Source of the DNA: an uncultured Lachnospiraceae bacterium
Lineage (GTDB): Bacteria > Bacillota > Clostridia > Lachnospirales > Lachnospiraceae
Length of the DNA stretch: 33,114 nt
NCBI GenBank assembly: GCA_949879775.1
Contig: CATLBW010000020.1
Span: 1-33,114 of the forward strand
Direction: 5' to 3'
Shown here: positions 13,772 through 22,237 of the stretch, piece by piece
Layout: every line of letters begins with the position of its first letter
Numbering within the stretch: the first letter of the stretch is position 1
Translations under genes and position numbers: made by a program
The notes under the pieces: model-generated
Databases searched by the model: none
Seen by the model: the letters and a program-made list of their open reading frames with translations, nothing else
What the model was told of the DNA's origin: nothing

Positions 13772-15909
13772 TGGAAATATTTAAGGCAGACAGTCACCGG
13801 TTTGATTCATTTATAGAAGAAATGAATGGCGTCGTTGCTGCAATCTCCCCGGCAGCGAAGGAAGAAGACGTCCGAAAAATGGAAAAATTTATTGCGGATT
13901 TTCAATGGAAGACGGAGGATTTCTATAGGGAAAACCGCAAATTGAACATCGGCGTTGTGGGACAGGTAAAGGCGGGGAAATCTTCTTTTTTGAACACCTT
14001 GCTATTTGAAGGGAAAGAAATTTTGCCCAAAGCCTCCACGCCGAAAACGGCAACGCTGACGAAAATGGAATACTCCCAGGAGAACGTTATACAAATTGAA
14101 TATTATTCTACCGAAGAATGGGAAGTGTTGGAGGAAAATGCGGCAGTCGATTTGGAAGATGAGATTTATACCTCTGCGCGTGAAATTGTGGGTATGGTAA
14201 GGCGAAACGGCGTAGACCCCTATCCGTACCTGGAGAAAGGCATGGAAAAGATTGCCTTTGGTACATATGAAGATTTAATTAATAGCCTGAATGAATATGT
14301 GGGCGAGGACGGCAAATTTACGCCGATTGTAAAAGCGGTGGTTTTGTATTTGAATAAAGAGGAATTTAAAGGGCTTTCCATCGTAGACACGCCGGGGCTG
14401 AACGACCCCATCGCTTCAAGGACCATCCGTACCAAGGAATTTATGGAGGTTTGCGACGTTGTATTCTTCCTCAGCCAGTCCGGCAGTTTTTTGGACAAAA
14501 GCGATTGGGATCTGCTATCCAGCCAGCTTCCGCAAAAAGGCGTAAAACGGCTGGCGTTGATTGCCAGCAAGTATGACAGCGGCATCCGCGATATCCTGCG
14601 TGTCCAGGATGATGACGATATCTTTGGGGAAGATGAAAACACGGCGGATAATATTCCCCAGGCATGCAGGATTATTAAGAAGAAATTAAAAAAGCGTGCG
14701 AGAAGCAAGGTGCGGCAGTTCGTAGAGGATTTGGAGAAGAGGGGAAGTTCCCGGGAATTGATAGAAGTGATAAAGCAATGTGAAACCCCGCTGATGGTTT
14801 CTTCCCTGGCCTATAATATGAGCGGCAAAGGACAGCAGGATTTTAGCCCTGAGGAGCGCAACATTTATTTTGCCTTACAGCAATTTTCGGACGATATGGA
14901 ATCTGATTTGAAATTGCTGGGGAACTTTGACGAGGTTAAGGGCTTGTTTTCTGAGGTGGCGCGGGAAAAGGAAGCTATTTTGGAGAGCAAGGCAAAAAGT
15001 TTCATCCCCAATGCGCTGGAGGAAGCGCGGGATTTGCTGGGCTCTTTTATGGAGAAAGCCAATAAGCGCATCCAGGTATTAGAGAAAAACGACAGGGAGC
15101 AGCTTGTAGGGCAGAAGAAATTTATCGAGGAGCAGATGGGGAATATCAAGGCGGACATCGCGGCTGTTTTTGGGGAATTCAATGCCAGGTTAGAGTCCGA
15201 AAAGGCAAAAGGCGTCCGGGAATTGCGGGGGTCAAGCAAAGATTTCCTTGAGTTGAAAGAAAGGACCGGCACAACGACGCATACCGGTTATTATACAACC
15301 GGGCATCTATGGTGGAAAAAGACGCATTCTTACCAATATGAGGAGCATTATTCTTACTGCATGGCTGCCGACGCCATAGAAAACCTCAGGAAATATGCCG
15401 TTGACGCCACCAACCAGGTAGAAGAGGTATTTTCAGAGGCGGTGCGGACGAAAGAAATGAAGCGTAAATTGCTGGACGTCGTTGTAAATAACTTTGATTT
15501 GGGCAGTGAGAAATATGATTCTTCGCTTTTTCGGATTCTGGTGGAAGAAACGGTGGGCGCTATAGAGTTCCCGGTCTTTCAGATCGATATGTCTGAGGAG
15601 ATGAATAAAATTGCCGGGAAATTTACGGGGGAAATTACCTCTGCCGAACAAAAGACCGAGCTGTCCGTCGCGCTTCAGAAAGCGGTTTCGCGCATTTATG
15701 AGGGGTTATGCGCCAAGCTTTCCCATGCAGTCCGTGAATTTAAGGACAGTATCGGGATTATCAGCAGGAACGTGGAGGAGTCCTTGCTTAAAAATATGAA
15801 CGAAGAGTTTGCGTCCTTATTGGCGCAGTGTGAGAATAAGGAAGCGGAGATTTCCAGTTATAAGGAATATGTTTCCTTGCTTGAGGAAAGCCTTAAAAAG
15901 TTAAAATAG
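13771..15909 (+). CDS. Dynamin-like GTPase 3 (large, soluble)
   Basis: AGGAGG at 13759-13764 precedes two adjacent ATGs. ATG at 13768 would overlap the previous stop as ATGA, but 13771 has better spacing, so I use it (712 residues). Motifs: G1 GQVKAGKSS at 64-72, a G2 threonine in ASTPKTAT at 88-95 and G3 DTPG at 206-209. The G4 position reads ASKYD at 265-269 instead of TKxD/NKxD. Long helical stalk segments follow. At about 499-530 there is an aromatic and histidine-rich hairpin (TGYYTTGHLWWKKTHSYQYE) in an otherwise helical part; it could be a membrane or ligand contact. No transmembrane helix is evident. It differs strongly from GTPases 1 and 2, so it is not a recent duplicate. It lies immediately before the HerA-like ATPase and may be its partner. 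Confidence 0.9.
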   Translation: MEIFKADSHRFDSFIEEMNGVVAAISPAAKEEDVRKMEKFIADFQWKTEDFYRENRKLNIGVVGQVKAGKSSFLNTLLFEGKEILPKASTPKTATLTKMEYSQENVIQIEYYSTEEWEVLEENAAVDLEDEIYTSAREIVGMVRRNGVDPYPYLEKGMEKIAFGTYEDLINSLNEYVGEDGKFTPIVKAVVLYLNKEEFKGLSIVDTPGLNDPIASRTIRTKEFMEVCDVVFFLSQSGSFLDKSDWDLLSSQLPQKGVKRLALIASKYDSGIRDILRVQDDDDIFGEDENTADNIPQACRIIKKKLKKRARSKVRQFVEDLEKRGSSRELIEVIKQCETPLMVSSLAYNMSGKGQQDFSPEERNIYFALQQFSDDMESDLKLLGNFDEVKGLFSEVAREKEAILESKAKSFIPNALEEARDLLGSFMEKANKRIQVLEKNDREQLVGQKKFIEEQMGNIKADIAAVFGEFNARLESEKAKGVRELRGSSKDFLELKERTGTTTHTGYYTTGHLWWKKTHSYQYEEHYSYCMAADAIENLRKYAVDATNQVEEVFSEAVRTKEMKRKLLDVVVNNFDLGSEKYDSSLFRILVEETVGAIEFPVFQIDMSEEMNKIAGKFTGEITSAEQKTELSVALQKAVSRIYEGLCAKLSHAVREFKDSIGIISRNVEESLLKNMNEEFASLLAQCENKEAEISSYKEYVSLLEESLKKLK

Positions 15910-15920
15910 GAGATGGGAAT

Positions 15921-18900
15921 ATGAGAAATGAATTGGCAAAAAAACAGGGAGAGATAGAAACGGACCTGGAACAATCCCTGGACCATGCGGTGGCGATTAT
16001 CACGAAAAATTATTTGGATAAGCTGGAATCTTATGAAATCATCAAGCCCTCTTATGAGGATATAGATACCAACATTTCCCATTGTGGGAAGTTCTATAAA
16101 TTGTCCAAGCTGGTGGTGAATAAAGAGGAAAATTTCCTGGATAAGCTTACGACGATCGTTAACGTAGTGTCTTCCATTGACTGCAGCATTGCGACCATCA
16201 TAGACAGCGATGGGAATAAGATTGATTATTATCTGGGGATTGTTTCTAAAAACGCGCGAGTGGATAATGAGCGGGACAAAAGAAGGAGGGAAGCGAATGC
16301 CGCAGCCTTCCGGGGGGCGCTTACGGGCAATTTGATAGGCTCTGAATGGAAGGAGCTGCCAAGCGGCGAGGTTGAGCAATTCCGTAAAACGACGCTGGCG
16401 AAAGAGGGCAGTTGCTATGCCTCGGTGTCAGGCATTGTCGCTTTGCGTGATGAGGACGCCAAAGATGCGAAGGGTTATGTCCAGGGGATCGAGAACCTGG
16501 TGGATTCCCTCAAAGGGCAGAAATATACAATTGTCATGCTGGCGGACCCCATTGACACGACGGAGATACAGGTGATCCGGCAGGGCTATGAGATGCTGTA
16601 TACGCAGCTCTCCGCATTTGCGGGCAGCTCTGTGACGATGAGCGAAAGCGATACCTCATCCTTGTCAAAGGCACGGTCGGAAGGCTTTTCAAAAGGGATT
16701 TCCAGCGGTATTTCCATGAGCCAGAGCAGGTCAAGGTCAAAAGGAAGCAATTTCGGGGTTAATGCTGAAATGGGAATTGACTTCATAGTGAAGGGTACTG
16801 TTGGGGTGAGTGCCGGGTTTCATAGGGGAACCTCAGAGACGACAGGCAAGACAGATACTTTTAGCAGGACAAGGCAGCAAAACAGCTCCGTTACCGATAC
16901 GGCCTCGACGTCGCTGACGTCCGGGAAGAGCCTGCAATTGAATTACCAGAACCGGAGCGTCAAATCCTTATTGGATAAAATTGATAAGCATTTGGAGCGT
17001 CTAGATGAATGTGAGAGTTTTGGGGCTTTCGACTGTGCGGCTTATGTGATTGCAGGCGACCGTGAGACGGCGCTGACAGGCGCCAGCAACTATAACGCCT
17101 TGATGCGTGGGAAAAATTCCAGCGTCCAGGCCTCCCATATTAATTCCTGGTATCAGGCGGAGGAGACAAAGATTTTAGGGAAATATATAGGTTCCCTGGT
17201 ACATCCGCGTTTTAAGCAAAGTGAGACGATTACCGTGACGCCTGCGTCCATTGTCAGCGGGGATGAGCTGGCGATACAAATCGGGCTGCCGAAAAAATCA
17301 ATTGTGGGGGTTACGGTGATTCCGATGGCGCCCTTTGGGAGGAATATCGTAAACAGCAGCAGGGAATCATTGGTCTTGGGGAGCCTGTACCACATGGGGC
17401 ATGAGGAAGGCGGCGTTGGGGGTGAACAGAAAGTCCCCATTGACGTGGAAAGCTTATCTATGCATACATTTATCACAGGTTCTACAGGAGCCGGGAAATC
17501 AACGGCAATTTATTCCCTGCTTGACCAACTGATGGTGCGTAAGGTGAAGGGGCGGACGGAAAAAATTAAATTTATGGTGATAGAACCAGCAAAGGGAGAG
17601 TATAAGGAGCGGTTTGGCGGCTATGCCGACGTAAATGTTTATGGGACAAACAATAAGAAGACGCCGCTATTGCGGATTAATCCCTTCAGTTTTCCCGCGG
17701 ACGTCCATATATTGGAGCATATAGACCGCTTGATTGAGATTTTTAATGTCTGCTGGCCGATGTACGCGGCTATGCCGGCTGTGTTGAAAGATGCTGTGGA
17801 GAGGGCATATACTGTTGCCGGCTGGAACCTGGAAACTTCGGAGTGTATGTATCAAGCCGGGGACATGCAGCCGTTGTACCCTTCTTTTGCGGATGTATTG
17901 CGGCAAATCAATGTTGTGCTGGAAGAGTCGGCGTACTCTACTGACAGCAAGGGTGATTATAAAGGGGCGTTGTGTACCCGCTTGAAGTCGCTGACAAATG
18001 GGTTATATGGGCAGATATTCACGAATGATGAATTGTCCCAGGAGGAGTTGTTTGACGCAAATGTCATTGTGGATTTGAGCAGGACGGGTTCGATGGAGAC
18101 GAAAGCGTTAATTATGGGGCTGCTTGTGATGAAGCTCCAGGAATACCGCATGGCAAATGCCAGAGGCGGCAATGAGCCTTTGCGGCATGTCACTGTCCTT
18201 GAGGAGGCGCATAACATACTGAAAAGGACGTCCATGGAACAGTCGAATGAGGGCGCTAACTTGCTTGGGAAATCGGTGGAAATGCTGTCAAATTCCATTG
18301 CGGAGATGCGTACCTATGGGGAAGGGTTTATCATTGCAGACCAGGCGCCGGGGCTTATGGATTTGTCTGTCATCCGCAATACAAATACAAAGATCATACT
18401 TCGCCTGCCAGACCAGCAGGACAGGGAACTGGTTGGGAAAGCCGCAAGCTTAAGTGACGACCAGATTTTGGAATTGTCCAGGCTGAGGACGTTTGTTGCG
18501 GCAGTATACCAGAACGACTGGCTGGAACCGGCGCTTTGCAAAATTGATACAAATTTCAAGGACGTCCCGGCGTTTCGTTATGAGCCAAAGGAGGCAGGAG
18601 TTGTTGATAAGAAAAAGGTAGTGGATTTTTTATTGATGCCGATATATAAGAAGGATCAGTTAGACCGTAAATATATTGCGGATGTGATTTGCGAGGTACA
18701 TAGGCTGCAGATGCCGGTGGAAGCGAAAGTTTCATTTTTAAAATATCTGGACGCCTTGGAGAAAGAGGACGCCCAGAGGCTGAGAGAGGAGGTCATATAC
18801 CAGATATTCAATCCGCAAAAAGCGTTTGCGCTGGCAAAGGATAAGCAGGGCAATGTAGAGGCATGGTACCGCGGCATAAAGGAAATGTTAGATCCGGACA

Positions 18901-19022
18901 TAACCTTATTTACAGAGCGGCAGCAGCGGCAGATTATCATGGCGCTTACCAGGGAAAAGGCGCAGGCAGATAGATCAGAGGAGTCGGCAGACTTATTTGA
19001 ACGGTTGATGGATTTTATGTAA
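15921..19022 (+). CDS. HerA/VirB4-like DNA-translocase ATPase
   Basis: ATG at 15921 follows AGGAGATGGGAAT and encodes 1033 residues. Residues 1-230 form an N-terminal domain of unknown fold. Residues 240-330 are Ser/Gly/Thr-rich and low in complexity (SKGISSGISMSQSRSRSKG). The ATPase core shows Walker A GSTGAGKST with K526, and Walker B VLEEAHN with E761-E762 in the EEAH form typical of HerA/FtsK/VirB4 hexameric motors. Later segments (LPDQQDRELVGKAASLSD, then LRTFVAAVYQ) fit the sensor/arginine-finger region of HerA-like proteins. HerA-family proteins pump DNA or peptides and partner with nucleases in several anti-phage systems. With HNH-type genes at both ends of this operon, a motor-nuclease partnership is plausible. 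Family confidence is high; substrate is unknown. Confidence 0.9.
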   Translation: MRNELAKKQGEIETDLEQSLDHAVAIITKNYLDKLESYEIIKPSYEDIDTNISHCGKFYKLSKLVVNKEENFLDKLTTIVNVVSSIDCSIATIIDSDGNKIDYYLGIVSKNARVDNERDKRRREANAAAFRGALTGNLIGSEWKELPSGEVEQFRKTTLAKEGSCYASVSGIVALRDEDAKDAKGYVQGIENLVDSLKGQKYTIVMLADPIDTTEIQVIRQGYEMLYTQLSAFAGSSVTMSESDTSSLSKARSEGFSKGISSGISMSQSRSRSKGSNFGVNAEMGIDFIVKGTVGVSAGFHRGTSETTGKTDTFSRTRQQNSSVTDTASTSLTSGKSLQLNYQNRSVKSLLDKIDKHLERLDECESFGAFDCAAYVIAGDRETALTGASNYNALMRGKNSSVQASHINSWYQAEETKILGKYIGSLVHPRFKQSETITVTPASIVSGDELAIQIGLPKKSIVGVTVIPMAPFGRNIVNSSRESLVLGSLYHMGHEEGGVGGEQKVPIDVESLSMHTFITGSTGAGKSTAIYSLLDQLMVRKVKGRTEKIKFMVIEPAKGEYKERFGGYADVNVYGTNNKKTPLLRINPFSFPADVHILEHIDRLIEIFNVCWPMYAAMPAVLKDAVERAYTVAGWNLETSECMYQAGDMQPLYPSFADVLRQINVVLEESAYSTDSKGDYKGALCTRLKSLTNGLYGQIFTNDELSQEELFDANVIVDLSRTGSMETKALIMGLLVMKLQEYRMANARGGNEPLRHVTVLEEAHNILKRTSMEQSNEGANLLGKSVEMLSNSIAEMRTYGEGFIIADQAPGLMDLSVIRNTNTKIILRLPDQQDRELVGKAASLSDDQILELSRLRTFVAAVYQNDWLEPALCKIDTNFKDVPAFRYEPKEAGVVDKKKVVDFLLMPIYKKDQLDRKYIADVICEVHRLQMPVEAKVSFLKYLDALEKEDAQRLREEVIYQIFNPQKAFALAKDKQGNVEAWYRGIKEMLDPDITLFTERQQRQIIMALTREKAQADRSEESADLFERLMDFM

Positions 19023-19034
19023 AGGAGCAGGGAG

Positions 19035-19583
19035 ATGGAAAATATAGGAAGGATGAGCGAGGTATCAGAAGTAAAAGAATTCCGGGATAGTGGGAAAGCG
19101 CCGGAGTTCAGCAAGGAGTCGCTTGAAAAGTATGACAGATTATTTGGAGATGATGTGAAAAACTGTCCCGTGGAACATGGGGAGTGGTCTGGGGAAAGGG
19201 GCGATTCAAAATGGGAGCCTGAAGAGGAATATATCCCTCAGAAAATGAACCCGGATGGGCAAAGCTGGAGTGAAGTCATGGAAAAGTATCAAATTGACGG
19301 CGTGAATTTTCGGGATGGGGAGCCGGATTTCGGGTCGGTAAGCAAAGGGGACGTCCAGATTAAGGAATTTTCCGCTGCCCGGACGGATAATTTTGACAGG
19401 GCGGATATGGAGCTTGCCCAGAAGCATGGCTGTACGCCCGGCGAAGTGAAGAGCTGGCGAAAAGAGAACCAATATACCTGGCATGAGTGCAAGGACCAGG
19501 AGACCATGCAAAAAGTCCCCAGTATTGTACATAATAACGTAACGCACAGAGGGGGGATTTCCGAGGCAAAGAAAGGAGAGTAG
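19035..19583 (+). CDS. HNH/EndoVII-superfamily nuclease, WHH-type toxin domain
   Basis: ATG at 19035 follows AAAGGAGCAGG and gives 182 residues. The C-terminal part has the signature of polymorphic-toxin nucleases of the HNH/EndoVII (WHH) type: WRKENQYTWHECKDQETMQK with W149-H150, then VHNNV with H166-N167 and H171 in THRGGIS. The conserved WHH reads WHE here, as I recall for many Firmicutes members. The middle (KMNPDGQSWSEVMEKYQIDG, then FRDGEPDFG) is also typical of these toxin tips. There is no long N-terminal delivery domain such as LXG or WXG. It is therefore either a free-standing effector of the operon or a truncated polymorphic toxin. The next gene, 3 bp away, is probably its antidote. 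Expected activity is DNA or RNA cleavage; the target is unknown. Confidence 0.85.
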   Translation: MENIGRMSEVSEVKEFRDSGKAPEFSKESLEKYDRLFGDDVKNCPVEHGEWSGERGDSKWEPEEEYIPQKMNPDGQSWSEVMEKYQIDGVNFRDGEPDFGSVSKGDVQIKEFSAARTDNFDRADMELAQKHGCTPGEVKSWRKENQYTWHECKDQETMQKVPSIVHNNVTHRGGISEAKKGE

Positions 19584-19586
19584 ACG

Positions 19587-19961
19587 ATGCTGCACGATAT
19601 ATTTGGAGAAATTGCATTTCATATTGGCTGGAAAGCAGATAGGGAAATTTATCTGTTTGGAAAAGAGTATTCTGTCACAATGAAAATACAGGCGTATTTT
19701 GAAGAGGATGGGATTACAAAGGAGCAGGAAAATGCCTATCTTGCCTACAAGGAAAAAGAAGCGAAAAAATTGCATACCATAGAGGGGTTATTGCGTGATT
19801 ATGCAGATTCGCCGGAAACGCGCTTTGAGCCGAAGACCTTGTTTTTTGACAGGGACGGTTCCTATGCGCTGCTGTGTGATGACAGGGAAGAGCCGGACGA
19901 AGGCATTGCGGTGTGCCTGGCGCCCCAGGAGGTCGTGCTTTCCCAGGATGAGTATCTATGA
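19587..19961 (+). CDS. Probable immunity protein (DUF6985/DUF2004-like) for the WHH nuclease
   Basis: ATG at 19587 follows AAAGGAGAG, 3 bp after the nuclease stop, and gives 124 residues. The sequence FGEIAFHIGWKADREIYLFG, then VTMKIQAYFEEDGITKEQE and GIAVCLAPQEVVLSQDEYL, resembles small acidic proteins that I recall beside Firmicutes HNH toxins (DUF6985/DUF2004-type). The strongly acidic C-terminus (DDREEPDEG) fits a DNA-mimic-like inhibitor of a nuclease. It has no signal or membrane segment, so it acts in the cytoplasm. The toxin-antidote order and spacing are typical. The exact family name is from memory and less certain than the immunity role. Confidence 0.65.
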   Translation: MLHDIFGEIAFHIGWKADREIYLFGKEYSVTMKIQAYFEEDGITKEQENAYLAYKEKEAKKLHTIEGLLRDYADSPETRFEPKTLFFDRDGSYALLCDDREEPDEGIAVCLAPQEVVLSQDEYL

Positions 19962-20983
19962 GGAAGAAATTCGCTAAGAAAGCGGCAGCCGCCCTTTCCC
20001 TGTCCATCCTGGCGCTAATTTCTTTGTGTGCAATAGGCAATCAGGGAATACAAGGGCTTATGGGCAGGGGCACAACTGAGAAATTGCCATGTTCTGTGAA
20101 CGGGACAAGCATGACAGAGGAATCACTATGCGAAGGCGTACTCAGTCAGGTTTTGCCGGAAATGGTGGAAGAAAGATACAGGAAGCAAAAAGAGGGCTTT
20201 CCTTATGCGGACGCGCATAAGGAAGGTCCTTCCGGCGTACTGGAAGATATGGAAATTTCGGCAGGGCAGGAGGGGGATACAGGGGATTTTCCTGGTGTTG
20301 GCGAAAGTACGCAAGCTGCCGCAAATGCGAAAGCTGTCCTGGATATTGCGGACATTCAAAAGATGGAAGCGGGAAGCGTCCTCGATATGTCGGCGATAGG
20401 GGAGGATTTGGCGGACGCCTTGTTTTACAGTGAGGAATTAGACGATAAGGTGCAGCAGCGGATTATGGGTGTTTCCTATCAGGAAAATGACAATATTTCC
20501 TTGGGGGAGCTGCGGTATCTGCGCGTGCTGCACATGGGCTTCGACGGGCAGACGCATATCGGGGAGCTGTTGGTAAATGCGTCGATTGCCGCGGATGTGC
20601 TGGAAATCATGGAAGAGCTTTATAAAAACGGGTATGAGATTGAAAAAATGGTATTAGTGGACGCCTATGGGGCGGACGATGAGCTGTCCATGGAGGATAA
20701 CAATACTTCTTCCTTTAACTATCGGGAGATTGCCGGCAGCAGCAAGCTGTCGCGCCACAGCCTGGGGCTTGCCATAGATATCAACCCACTCTACAATCCC
20801 TGCGTCAAAAACGGCGGCGCCTCCATCAGCCCTGCAAACGCTGGCGGTTATGCAGACAGAAGCCAGGCGTTCGCCCATAAGATTGATGAAGGAGACCTTT
20901 GCTTACGTCTGTTCCTGGAGCATGGGTTTACCTGGGGCGGGAGCTGGAATTCGCTCAAGGACTATCAGCATTTTGAAAAATAG
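19958..20983 (+). CDS. M15-family D,D-carboxypeptidase-like metallopeptidase, membrane-anchored
   Basis: ATG at 19958 overlaps the previous stop (ATGA), giving 341 residues. Residues 1-30 are a basic stretch plus one hydrophobic helix (ALSLSILALISLCAIG), a signal anchor placing the enzyme outside the membrane. A low-complexity acidic linker follows. The catalytic domain starts at about 180 and has the zinc ligands of peptidase family M15: H267 and D274 in SRHSLGLAIDIN, and H338 in DYQHFEK at the very end. M15 enzymes hydrolyse D-Ala-containing peptides of peptidoglycan. The gene is coupled to the immunity gene, but the protein also looks like an ordinary chromosomal cell-wall enzyme. It may be the first gene of the flanking chromosome captured by the operon. 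Confidence 0.88.
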   Translation: MRKKFAKKAAAALSLSILALISLCAIGNQGIQGLMGRGTTEKLPCSVNGTSMTEESLCEGVLSQVLPEMVEERYRKQKEGFPYADAHKEGPSGVLEDMEISAGQEGDTGDFPGVGESTQAAANAKAVLDIADIQKMEAGSVLDMSAIGEDLADALFYSEELDDKVQQRIMGVSYQENDNISLGELRYLRVLHMGFDGQTHIGELLVNASIAADVLEIMEELYKNGYEIEKMVLVDAYGADDELSMEDNNTSSFNYREIAGSSKLSRHSLGLAIDINPLYNPCVKNGGASISPANAGGYADRSQAFAHKIDEGDLCLRLFLEHGFTWGGSWNSLKDYQHFEK

Positions 20984-20993
20984 ATCCCTTAAA

Positions 20994-21033
20994 ATAGTCA
21001 ACGTCAAAATGAAAAACTTTTGACGTTGACTAT
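20994..21033. promoter_or_regulatory. Perfect 16-bp inverted repeat overlapping a -35 box (operator candidate)
   Basis: ATAGTCAACGTCAAAA (20994-21009) and its exact complement (21018-21033) flank an 8-nt loop. There is no T tract after it, so it is not an obvious terminator. Its right arm contains the TTGACT -35 box of the alcohol dehydrogenase promoter. A dimeric repressor or activator binding here would directly control that gene. Confidence 0.7.
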
Positions 21034-21055
21034 ATATGCGCAAAGGGGCTATAAT
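21026..21055 (+). promoter_or_regulatory. Sigma-A promoter of the iron alcohol dehydrogenase gene
   Basis: TTGACT at 21026-21031 and TATAAT at 21050-21055 have an 18-bp spacer. The near-consensus boxes lie about 80 bp upstream of the start codon at 21137 and overlap the inverted repeat at 20994-21033. Confidence 0.75.
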
Positions 21056-21136
21056 GGAGATAATTGTTTGAAATCATGGCAAAATTGATGGGCTGTGACG
21101 ATATCAGGCGGAGCGCAGCAGAATGGAGGAGATTGT

Positions 21137-22237
21137 ATGCAGATATATATGCCGACCAACGTGTACAGTGAGGATAACTGTGTGATGAACCATAGGAAGG
21201 AGCTTGCGGCGTTAGGCAAGAAAGCGCTGCTGGTGACAGGGAAGCATTCTTCGCGGGCAAACGGCTCTTTGGAGGACGTGAAAAACGCATTGCAAAAGAC
21301 AGGGACAGCGTATGCCGTATTTGACAAAATAGAAGAGAACCCTTCGATTGAGACGGTGATGCAGGCAAGGGAGTTTGGCATTGAGGAAAACGTGGATTTT
21401 GTGATAGGCATCGGCGGCGGCTCCCCCATGGACGCCGCGAAGGCGATTGCCTTGATGGTTGCCAATCCCGGTGAGGATGAGAGCATTCTTTACGAGGCAC
21501 ATGAGTTTGAGGCATTGCCGGTAGCGGAAGTGCCGACGACGGCAGGGACGGGTTCCGAGGTAACGCCTTATGCGATCCTGACAATCCATGCTCGCAGGAC
21601 GAAGCAGAGCATCAGCTATCGGATTTATCCTGTGCTGGCGTTGATAGACAGCCGTTATCTTAAGACAGAAAGCGTGGATACGCTTATCAATACGACCGTG
21701 GACGCGTTGGCGCACCTGATTGAAAGTTATCTGAACACGAACGCCAATTCCTATAACCGCATGTATTCGGAGAAAGGATTGCGCCTGTTTGCCAAGGTGA
21801 AAGATGATTTATTGCAGTGCAGGCGTTTTGGCGGGGAGCCGAAGCAGACATTGTCTGATGAGGCGTTTGATATGCTGATGCAGATGTCCGCTACGGCGGG
21901 CATGGCGATTACCCACACCAGCACGTCGCTCCCGCATGGCCTTAGCTATGCGGTGACTTACGAGATGGGAGTGCCGCATGGCAAAGCGGTGGGAATTTTC
22001 CTGCCGGGATTCTTGGCTTATTATGAGGAAAAAGAAGACGTGCGCGCGGCGCTGAGGCAGATGTGCTTTGCCAGCGTAGATGATTTTACGGGATATCTGG
22101 ACGAGCTGTTGGGGAAGGTTGAGATTGCGGATGATTTGTGGAAAAAGGACGTGGAGATGATTATGGAAAATCAGGCGAAGCTGAAAAATTACCCGTTTAC
22201 CATGGACGAAGGGACCTTATACAAATTCCGCAGGTAA
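21137..22237 (+). CDS. Iron-containing alcohol dehydrogenase (group III)
   Basis: The frame opens at 21095, but ATG at 21137 has GGAGGA at 21125-21130 and starts a normal family N-terminus (MQIYMPTNVYSEDN), giving 366 residues. The NAD(P)-binding motif GIGGGSPMD lies at 91-99, followed by PTTAGTGSEVTPYA. Candidate metal ligands are D189 and H193 (TTVDALAHLIESY), H267 (SLPHG) and H281 (VPHGK). Enzymes of this family reversibly oxidise alcohols or reduce aldehydes. The substrate cannot be told from the sequence. It is transcribed from its own promoter under a palindromic operator. Its last four codons form part of a tandem 35-bp repeat that extends to queH. Confidence 0.93.
   Translation: MQIYMPTNVYSEDNCVMNHRKELAALGKKALLVTGKHSSRANGSLEDVKNALQKTGTAYAVFDKIEENPSIETVMQAREFGIEENVDFVIGIGGGSPMDAAKAIALMVANPGEDESILYEAHEFEALPVAEVPTTAGTGSEVTPYAILTIHARRTKQSISYRIYPVLALIDSRYLKTESVDTLINTTVDALAHLIESYLNTNANSYNRMYSEKGLRLFAKVKDDLLQCRRFGGEPKQTLSDEAFDMLMQMSATAGMAITHTSTSLPHGLSYAVTYEMGVPHGKAVGIFLPGFLAYYEEKEDVRAALRQMCFASVDDFTGYLDELLGKVEIADDLWKKDVEMIMENQAKLKNYPFTMDEGTLYKFRR

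Noticed and set aside
16372..16575. 67-residue plus-strand frame inside the HerA-like gene, and similar internal frames in GTPase, asd and argH genes
   Set aside because: Basic, low-motif frame shadows within well-supported genes; no ribosome site or conserved domain.
20994..21033. Intrinsic terminator for the long operon
   Set aside because: The perfect stem is followed by ATATGCG, not a T run, and it overlaps a strong -35 box; an operator role fits better.
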